A stretch of 64,000 nucleotides of DNA, taken from assembly GCA_029880325.1 (NCBI GenBank), contig JAOUOP010000011.1, positions 1 to 64,000 on the forward strand. Reading direction: 5' to 3'. This document shows, in pieces, positions 63,955 through 64,000 of the stretch (position 1 is the first letter of the stretch; every line of letters starts with the position of its first letter). Below the pieces are notes generated by a model. The model searched no databases and was not told the DNA's origin. It saw only the letters and a list, made by a program, of their open reading frames with translations. Source of the DNA: Myxococcales bacterium. Its GTDB lineage: Bacteria > Myxococcota_A > Polyangia > Polyangiales > JAFGIB01. The position numbers were made by a program, and so were the translations under genes.

Positions 63955-64000
63955 AAGCTCGGGACGCTTTGCCGCCGCTCGATGTCGGACTCGTGTCGCC

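Overview
The window is a high-G+C bacterial chromosome segment. It most likely comes from a Myxococcota (formerly deltaproteobacterial) genome. Supporting signs are the tuf-rpmG-trnW-secE-nusG-rplKAJL-rpoBC order, a very large share of secreted lipoproteins with acidic/Gly-Ser linkers after the lipobox Cys, a stand-alone PASTA protein, lipoproteins with CxxCH-type motifs, and a MYXO-CTERM-like C-terminal tail. The taxonomy is inference; there is no rRNA gene in the window. No mobile element, integrase, CRISPR array or prophage gene was seen.

Layout. 1-12365 is the translation/transcription core: the end of tuf, rpmG, tRNA-Trp, secE, nusG, the L11-L1-L10-L7/L12 genes, rpoB and rpoC. A PASTA-only membrane protein follows. 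13614-20490 (minus strand) is a DUF58 / transglutaminase / MoxR ATPase / TPR set, with ATGA overlaps at two of its three junctions. 20664-29180 (plus strand) holds two lipoproteins (ZU5-like and extensin-like LAS peptidase), a GldA/GldF/GldG-like ABC module with a DUF4340 protein, and a prolyl-oligopeptidase lipoprotein. 29372-39491 carries lolA, a DUF465 protein, a TPR lipoprotein, a possible structured RNA, a zinc-ribbon membrane protein, a CAP-domain protein, secA, an unknown membrane protein and a Fur-family regulator. 40640-44299 is a fatty-acid/CoA block: two acyl-CoA dehydrogenases, of which only the first keeps the expected catalytic Glu, opposite a thiolase.

44443-63954 is dominated by cell-surface proteins. 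A VWA lipoprotein, an outer-membrane beta-barrel candidate and a 1214-residue metzincin-like lipoprotein (HExxHxxGxxH) lie in a row. Next come a conserved-looking secreted protein, a propeller/di-heme cytochrome lipoprotein, a sensor-less histidine kinase, a short-chain dehydrogenase and a small coiled-coil protein. The right end has two convergent, tightly overlapping gene sets. Two plus-strand CxxCH lipoproteins face five minus-strand genes: a CxxCH protein with a C-terminal anchor, a DUF2271-like lipoprotein, a DUF3570-like barrel, a second barrel and a CX4CH lipoprotein. This looks like a surface redox or metal-handling assembly of unknown function and is the most interesting protein-coding part of the window.

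Non-coding signals worth attention are a candidate structured RNA at 31165-31306 with four TCCGGA boxes, a chain of stem-loops at 29185-29318, a perfect inverted repeat upstream of the short-chain dehydrogenase gene (55884-55902), and several terminators. Function calls rest on motif recognition by eye. No database search was run.
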